Of a DNA stretch of 12,458 nt, positions 8,402-12,458 are shown one piece after another; within the stretch, counting starts at the first letter, position 1; each line of letters starts with the position of its first letter. The stretch is from the NCBI GenBank assembly GCA_029881855.1, contig JAOULU010000016.1, positions 1-12,458 of the forward strand, written 5' to 3'. This DNA comes from Nitrosomonas sp. (GTDB lineage Bacteria > Pseudomonadota > Gammaproteobacteria > Burkholderiales > Nitrosomonadaceae). Under the pieces are notes generated by a model that searched no databases, was not told the DNA's origin, and saw only the letters and a list, made by a program, of their open reading frames with translations. A program made the translations under genes and the position numbers.

Positions 8402-9355
8402 CTAGTTGGTTTGATCTAGCCAGTGGACGAGACCTTGACTGTTGAGCTTGATATCAGAATGTAATAAATTGATCATATCTTTTTGTGGTAATGCGCAGCG
8501 ATGCTCGGCAAGTTTTTGTAGGAAAACTTCTTGTAATATTTCCGAGATAGTCTCCTGTCTGTCTAAGTTATTTCTTTTTTCCGCCTTTCTTGCAGCATCA
8601 ACGTGAGCATCAATCAAGTGGTGCATTGATTTGACATGATGAGTCAGATTGCCGATGCGACTATAGTGTGTCAGATAGGCGTACTTCGGATTAAAACGCA
8701 TAATCTGCTCTAAGGAAGTGTGGGCAGCTTCTGGGTCAAATTGGACAGGTGTGGTTGTTGGAAAAACAAATTCTAGGCCATCGACATCAAACTCCCGGTA
8801 TGAAACGCCAAAAGTGTCACCTGTAAAAAATGATTGACTTTGTTCGTCATAGATACAATTGTGGTGCCGTGCATGACCCGGTGTGTCGATAAATAATAAG
8901 GTGCGCCCATTAAAATTAATACTACTTTTATCTGGAGCCTCAATAATGCGGCTTTCATCAATGGGTAAAATTTCACCATAAACACGTTTGAATTCTGCGT
9001 CACCATAAACGGCTGTCGCGCCAGCAATTAATTTAACGGGATTTACCATATGACGCGCACCACGTGGATGAACAACTAATTTGGCGTTGGGGAAGTTGTG
9101 CATACATTCACTGGCACCGCCAGCGTGATCTAGATGGATATGCGTAAGAATGACATAGGCGACATCATCAACAGAAAGATTCTTTTGCTGAAGTGTTTCG
9201 ATGACCCCGGGGATAGAGAAAGATGTACCCGTGTCGATCAGCGCAGCTTGACCTTTTTCAATAATTAAATGTATTGCAGCCCGTTTAGGGCGGTGGAATT
9301 GGGCATCAATTGCACTGATGCCGTGTTCAAAATCTGTGACGAGTGATAATGTCAT
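8402..9355 (-). CDS. Metallo-beta-lactamase-fold metal-dependent hydrolase
   Basis: This is a predicted cytoplasmic metal-dependent hydrolase (317 residues) with no signal peptide; the substrate is unknown. A full dinuclear metal-binding set is visible: HIHLDH (H72, H74, D76, H77), TPGHARHH (H161), FTGD (D180) and LTHYS (H230). IDTGTS (40-45) is the usual early strand. After the catalytic domain, a mostly helical extension (about 240-317) carries no motif I recognise. The ligand pattern is that of the glyoxalase II/RNase Z-like superfamily, which includes thioesterases, lactonases and sulfur dioxygenases, and the sequence alone does not separate these. The ATG complements 9353-9355 and lies 45 bases after the acs stop on the same strand, so co-transcription with acs is likely. 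A role in thioester or acyl metabolism is a guess from that neighbour only. Confidence 0.88.
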   Translation of the reverse strand: MTLSLVTDFEHGISAIDAQFHRPKRAAIHLIIEKGQAALIDTGTSFSIPGVIETLQQKNLSVDDVAYVILTHIHLDHAGGASECMHNFPNAKLVVHPRGARHMVNPVKLIAGATAVYGDAEFKRVYGEILPIDESRIIEAPDKSSINFNGRTLLFIDTPGHARHHNCIYDEQSQSFFTGDTFGVSYREFDVDGLEFVFPTTTPVQFDPEAAHTSLEQIMRFNPKYAYLTHYSRIGNLTHHVKSMHHLIDAHVDAARKAEKRNNLDRQETISEILQEVFLQKLAEHRCALPQKDMINLLHSDIKLNSQGLVHWLDQTN

Positions 9356-9400
9356 ATTGTTCTAGTTGTAATGTTTATCTGCCATTAATAACGCATGTGA

Positions 9401-11374
9401 TTATTTATTTATGGGCTGCTTTAATTGATCAAGGATAGCTGGGTTTTCTAATGTGGAAATATCTTGGGTGATTTCCTCGCCTTTTGCCAGTGTTCGTAAT
9501 AAGCGGCGCATGATCTTGCCAGACCGGGTTTTAGGCAAATTCTCCCCAAAGCGTATTTCTTCAGGTTTAGCAATGGGGCCAATTTCTTGCGCAACCCAGT
9601 TACGCAATTCATAAATGATTTTTTTGGCTTCTTCTGTATTTGGTAGTTGGCCTTTTAGTACAACAAAAGCAAAAACAGACTCTCCCTTAATGTCATGTGG
9701 CTTGCCAACAACGGCAGCTTCTGCAACTAGAGGGTTAGCAACGAGTGCAGATTCAATTTCCATAGTGCCTAAGCGATGTCCAGAAACATTGAGAACATCA
9801 TCAATACGTCCCATAATCCAGAAATAGCCGTCATTATCTCGTTGTGCGGAGTCTCCAGCAAGATAGTATTTCCCGTTACCGATCTCTTCGGGAAAGTAAG
9901 TTTTCTTAAAGCGTTCTGGGTCATTCCATAGTGTACGAATTTGCGAAGGAAATGGATGCTTAATAACCAGGAAACCACCTTTTCCGTTTTCAACATCTTG
10001 GCCTGTTTCATCCACAATAGCGGTGAAAATGCCAGGTAAAGGAAAAGTGCATGACCCTGGTTTAAGAGGAACAGCTCCTGGTATCGGTGCAATCATGTGG
10101 CTGCCTGTTTCAGTTTGCCACCAGGTATCGACAATAGGGCAGCGTGATTGTCCAACCTTGTTGTAATACCACATCCATGCTTCTGGGTTAATAGGCTCAC
10201 CTACAGAACCCAGTAATCGTAATGAAGAAAGGTCATATTTATCTGGCAGATTAGATCCGAGTTTAATGAGAGAACGGATTGCTGTAGGCGCAGTATAAAA
10301 AGTCGTTACTTTATGTTTCTGAATGATTTCCCAGAAGCGACCAGCAGTAGGATAGGTAGGCACACCTTCAAAGATAACTTGGGTGGCGCCCATTGCTAAA
10401 GGGCCATAGGTAACATAACTATGCCCTGTTATCCAGCCAACATCAGCAGTACACCAAAAAATATCTGAAGGTTTGTAATCAAAAACCCACTGCATACTAA
10501 CCATTGTGCCAAGTAAATAACCGGCGCTGGAATGTTGAACTCCTTTGGGTTTTCCGGTTGATCCAGAAGTGTAGAGTGTAAATAATGGGTGTTCAGCATT
10601 TACCCATTCGGGTTCGCATTCGGTGCTAATGGATTGGGTAATTTCGTGCCACCAGACATCACGTGTCGGATTAAATGGTACGTCTGAGCCGGAACGTTGG
10701 TAAACGATAACTGATTTTATTGACTCTGCACCGCCCATGCTAATGGCTTCATCAACCGTTGCTTTGAGCGGGTGATGTTTACCACCACGAACTTGCTCGT
10801 CGGCAGTAATAATTGCTACAGCACCGGCATCTGTAATGCGTTCATGCAAACTCTTGGCAGAAAAGCCGCCGAAGACAACAGAATGAATGGCTCCAATACG
10901 CGCGCAAGCTTGCATGGCGACTACAGCTTCAATACGCATTGGCATGTAGATAACGATGCAATCTCCTTTGTTGATATTTTGTGCTTTTAATGCATTGGCT
11001 AACTGACAGACGCTTTGATGTAGATCGCGGTATGTCGCATGGATAACCTCTCCTTCATCAGATTCAAAAATTATAGCAACTTTGTTTGGTTGTGTGGTCA
11101 AGTGTCGATCAAGGCAATTGTGGGAGACGTTGAGTTCGCCATCATTGAACCATTTGAAAAATGGAGGGTCACTATCATCTAGTACCTGAGTAAATGATTT
11201 ATGCCAGAGAATATTTTTTTGTGCTTGTTTTGCCCAAAAGCCCTGATAATCTGTGGCAGCTTCAGTACACATGGCTTGGTATGCAGCAATACTGGCCACA
11301 TTGGCTTGTTTAACAAATGCGTCACTTGGTGGAAAAATACGGGTTTCATTTAAAACTGATTCAATAGTTGACAT
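9401..11374 (-). CDS. acs: Acetyl-CoA synthetase (acetate-CoA ligase, AMP-forming)
   Basis: This cytoplasmic enzyme activates acetate with ATP and CoA to acetyl-CoA through an acetyl-AMP intermediate. From ATG 11374 it has 657 residues, the usual Acs length. The N-terminus [17 protein letters not shown] matches the common Acs start, with a GGAG 11 bases upstream. An in-frame ATG at 11407 would add 11 unlikely residues and lies almost at the predicted transcript start. Numbered from 11374, visible motifs are the P-loop [11 protein letters not shown] (268-278); DTWWQTETG (416-424), including the Trp that limits the acyl pocket to acetate; [15 protein letters not shown] (522-536); and the C-terminal [11 protein letters not shown] with K620, the catalytic lysine that is acetylated by Pat-type enzymes in relatives. 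All motifs are intact. It is the first gene of a probable acs-hydrolase operon. Confidence 0.97.
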   Translation of the reverse strand: MSTIESVLNETRIFPPSDAFVKQANVASIAAYQAMCTEAATDYQGFWAKQAQKNILWHKSFTQVLDDSDPPFFKWFNDGELNVSHNCLDRHLTTQPNKVAIIFESDEGEVIHATYRDLHQSVCQLANALKAQNINKGDCIVIYMPMRIEAVVAMQACARIGAIHSVVFGGFSAKSLHERITDAGAVAIITADEQVRGGKHHPLKATVDEAISMGGAESIKSVIVYQRSGSDVPFNPTRDVWWHEITQSISTECEPEWVNAEHPLFTLYTSGSTGKPKGVQHSSAGYLLGTMVSMQWVFDYKPSDIFWCTADVGWITGHSYVTYGPLAMGATQVIFEGVPTYPTAGRFWEIIQKHKVTTFYTAPTAIRSLIKLGSNLPDKYDLSSLRLLGSVGEPINPEAWMWYYNKVGQSRCPIVDTWWQTETGSHMIAPIPGAVPLKPGSCTFPLPGIFTAIVDETGQDVENGKGGFLVIKHPFPSQIRTLWNDPERFKKTYFPEEIGNGKYYLAGDSAQRDNDGYFWIMGRIDDVLNVSGHRLGTMEIESALVANPLVAEAAVVGKPHDIKGESVFAFVVLKGQLPNTEEAKKIIYELRNWVAQEIGPIAKPEEIRFGENLPKTRSGKIMRRLLRTLAKGEEITQDISTLENPAILDQLKQPINK

Positions 11375-11420
11375 TACTTGTTTTTCTCCATTAATTCGCG
11401 TGTTCATAAAGCTTGAGGTG

Positions 11421-11429
11421 ATTGTATCA
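11421..11429 (-). promoter_or_regulatory. Extended -10 promoter for acs
   Basis: On the minus strand the bases read TGATACAAT, an extended -10 (TGn plus a five-of-six -10 hexamer). There is no good -35, which extended -10 promoters tolerate. Transcription would start near 11414, giving a 5' leader of about 40 bases before the ATG at 11374. That leader would leave too little room for a ribosome to use the upstream ATG at 11407. Confidence 0.45.
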
Positions 11430-11567
11430 TTTGCATGAAATTCGTAACTTAAAATTCAGTTGGTTGGTGGTTAAATTTAGCATTTATATGGTTAATTAAA
11501 TGGCATTAAACGAATGATAGGGTAAGTTAAATAATCGCTAAGGCATTACATTTAACGAAGTTTGTGT

Positions 11568-11595
11568 TTCATATTCCATAAATTTTTGGTAGAAT
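11568..11595 (+). promoter_or_regulatory. Candidate sigma-70 promoter for rimP-nusA
   Basis: TTCATA (11568-11573, four of six -35 positions) is separated by 16 bases from TAGAAT (11590-11595, five of six -10 positions). The next bases, GCACGG, form a GC-rich discriminator as in many growth-rate or stringently controlled promoters. Transcription would begin near 11602, a few bases before the leader hairpin. The remaining bases between the acs and rimP promoters (about 11430-11567) show nothing recognisable, and no tRNA gene precedes rimP. Confidence 0.5.
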
Positions 11596-11610
11596 GCACG
11601 GATAGATTCG

Positions 11611-11638
11611 ATGGGCTTTTTCAGCCCATTTTTTATTT
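11611..11638 (+). terminator. Terminator-like hairpin in the rimP leader (possible attenuator)
   Basis: ATGGGCT (11611-11617) pairs perfectly with AGCCCAT (11623-11629) across a five-base TTTTC loop. T6-A-T3 follows (11629-11638). This has the form of an intrinsic terminator but lies upstream of rimP on the same strand, between its promoter and start codon. The opposite transcription unit (acs) starts well to the left, so it is not a terminator for that gene. Terminator-like leaders before rimP-nusA have been described in proteobacteria (as I recall, a rimP-leader family). Membership in that family is inferred here. Confidence 0.7.
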
Positions 11639-11649
11639 GTGGCGAGGCT

Positions 11650-12078
11650 ATGGTATTAGAAGAATTGCTGACATCAACTTTAGAAGGTATGGGTTATGAG
11701 TTGGTTGAGGTGGAGCAACTAGCGCACGGCAAATTATTAAGGGTGTTTGTAGATAAAAAAGGTGGTATTAACGTTGATGATTGTGTAGTAATTAGCAATC
11801 ATTTGAGTCGGTTGTTAGTGGTCGAGAATATAGACTATGGTCGGCTTGAAGTGTCTTCACCTGGGTTAGATAGGCTGTTAAGGAAAGAAGCAGATTTTCT
11901 CCGCTTTAAGGGAGAAACAATTAAATTGAAGCTGCGTATACCATGGCAGGGACAAAGAAATTTCGTTGGAGTTTTGCAGGAAGTAAATAATGGCATTTTA
12001 AAACTTGAAGTCGAAGGGAAATTGTTAGACCTTGAATTGAGTAACCTTGGAAAAGCTCGTTTGGTTCCAAAATTGTAG
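11650..12078 (+). CDS. rimP: Ribosome maturation factor RimP
   Basis: RimP (142 residues) is a cytoplasmic factor that binds the 30S subunit during late assembly. The start is ATG 11650, giving the standard N-terminus [20 protein letters not shown]. The longer open frame from 11611 would begin inside the leader hairpin and is rejected. An N-terminal alpha-beta domain spans about 1-75, with [17 protein letters not shown] (29-45) and the family signature [17 protein letters not shown] (67-83). An SH3-like C-terminal barrel spans about 85-142. A GAGG lies only two bases from the ATG, a short spacing, so initiation may also depend on the leader structure. nusA follows after 26 bases, the conserved rimP-nusA-infB arrangement. 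Confidence 0.96.
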   Translation: MVLEELLTSTLEGMGYELVEVEQLAHGKLLRVFVDKKGGINVDDCVVISNHLSRLLVVENIDYGRLEVSSPGLDRLLRKEADFLRFKGETIKLKLRIPWQGQRNFVGVLQEVNNGILKLEVEGKLLDLELSNLGKARLVPKL

Positions 12079-12096
12079 GTATATAAAAATTTGGCT

Positions 12097-12102
12097 GGAG
12101 GA
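12097..12102 (+). promoter_or_regulatory. nusA ribosome binding site
   Basis: GGAGGA at 12097-12102 lies just before ATG 12105. It is a near-consensus Shine-Dalgarno with short spacing and sets the nusA start. Confidence 0.7.
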
Positions 12103-12104
12103 CT

Positions 12105-12458
12105 ATGAGCCGCGAAATTTTACTATTAGTAGATGCATTGGCACGTGAAAAATCTGTTGAAAAAGACATTGTTTTCACTGCACTGGAAATGGCATTAGCT
12201 TCTGCGACAAAAAAACGATTCCACGAGGATGTTGATACGCGAGTTTCTATAGATAGAGAAACGGGCGATTATCAGTCTTTTCGTCGTTGGTTAGTGGTGG
12301 ATGACAATGCTGTTGAAGAGCCTAGCCGTCAAATCTCGCTAACTGAAGCGCAAAAAAATAATGCCAACTTACAGTTAGATGATTTTATAGAGGAGTACCT
12401 TGAGCCTATTGAGTTTGGGCGGATTGGTGCGCAGGCTGCTAAGCAAGTGATTTTTCAG
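12105..12458 (+). CDS. nusA: Transcription termination/antitermination factor NusA, 3'-truncated by the window
   Basis: NusA binds RNA polymerase and the nascent RNA to modulate pausing, termination and antitermination. Only the first 118 residues are present, and the frame is still open at the last base. The start MSREILLLVDALAREKSVEK and the following TALEMALASATKKRF are characteristic of the proteobacterial NusA N-terminal domain, which contacts the polymerase beta-flap. QISLTEAQ and RIGAQAAKQVIFQ also match the family, the latter leading into the S1 domain. The S1, KH and C-terminal acidic repeat domains would lie beyond the window. It is probably co-transcribed with rimP, and infB would be expected next. 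Confidence 0.96.
   Translation, partial: MSREILLLVDALAREKSVEKDIVFTALEMALASATKKRFHEDVDTRVSIDRETGDYQSFRRWLVVDDNAVEEPSRQISLTEAQKNNANLQLDDFIEEYLEPIEFGRIGAQAAKQVIFQ

Noticed and set aside
8401-8420. GCTAG-N10-CTAGC inverted repeat at the end of the hydrolase gene
   Set aside because: Its arms are short, its loop is long, and no T tract follows on the minus strand. It is probably coincidental.
11375-11407. Upstream acs start at ATG 11407
   Set aside because: The extra 11 residues are not family-like, no Shine-Dalgarno precedes it, and it lies about seven bases from the predicted transcript start.
11611-11649. Upstream extension of rimP starting at ATG 11611
   Set aside because: That ATG is the 5' arm of the leader hairpin, and the added residues ([12 protein letters not shown]) do not belong to RimP. 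ATG 11650 gives the family-standard N-terminus.
11408-11649. tRNA gene or small protein gene upstream of rimP
   Set aside because: No cloverleaf-like pairing and no frame with a credible start and Shine-Dalgarno were seen. Only promoter and leader signals are supported.

Overview
The window looks like a chromosomal housekeeping region of an AT-rich Gram-negative bacterium, most likely a betaproteobacterium. The basis is a PBP1a gene divergent from pilMNOPQ, the style of the PilM, PilP and PilQ sequences, an Acs with the proteobacterial N-terminus, and rimP-nusA. A Nitrosomonadales-like source is plausible, but this is inferred from protein style and gene order rather than from a search. There are no RNA genes, insertion sequences, phage genes, CRISPR arrays or obvious signs of horizontal transfer. 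The base composition looks uniform by eye.

Layout from left to right. (1) The 3' three-quarters of hemB (porphobilinogen synthase, plus strand) converges on mrcA (PBP1a, minus strand), with only 16 bases between the stops. (2) A divergent intergenic region of about 200 bases separates mrcA from a complete pilM-pilN-pilO-pilP-pilQ operon (plus strand). This operon encodes the type IV pilus alignment complex and the outer-membrane secretin. (3) pilQ converges on a minus-strand pair, acs followed by a metallo-beta-lactamase-fold hydrolase gene, which are probably co-transcribed. (4) A 275-base divergent region carries an extended -10 promoter for acs and a promoter plus terminator-like leader hairpin for rimP. 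It is followed by rimP and the start of nusA, which runs off the right edge.

How the genes work together. PilM (cytoplasm) binds the N-terminal tail of PilN. PilN and PilO form the inner-membrane and periplasmic alignment complex. PilP connects this complex to the PilQ secretin, which crosses the periplasm and outer membrane next to the peptidoglycan that PBP1a synthesises. HemB feeds tetrapyrrole synthesis, Acs activates acetate, and RimP and NusA serve 30S maturation and transcription elongation or termination.

Most of this is conventional and I see no clearly new system. The best leads are: an eight-G tract early in pilQ where loss or gain of one G gives an early stop codon, so it may be phase variable; a terminator-like hairpin directly after the predicted rimP promoter; an uncharacterised metallo-hydrolase coupled to acs; an inverted repeat between mrcA and pilM; and a PilM promoter placed so close to the start codon that it bears on which start is used.
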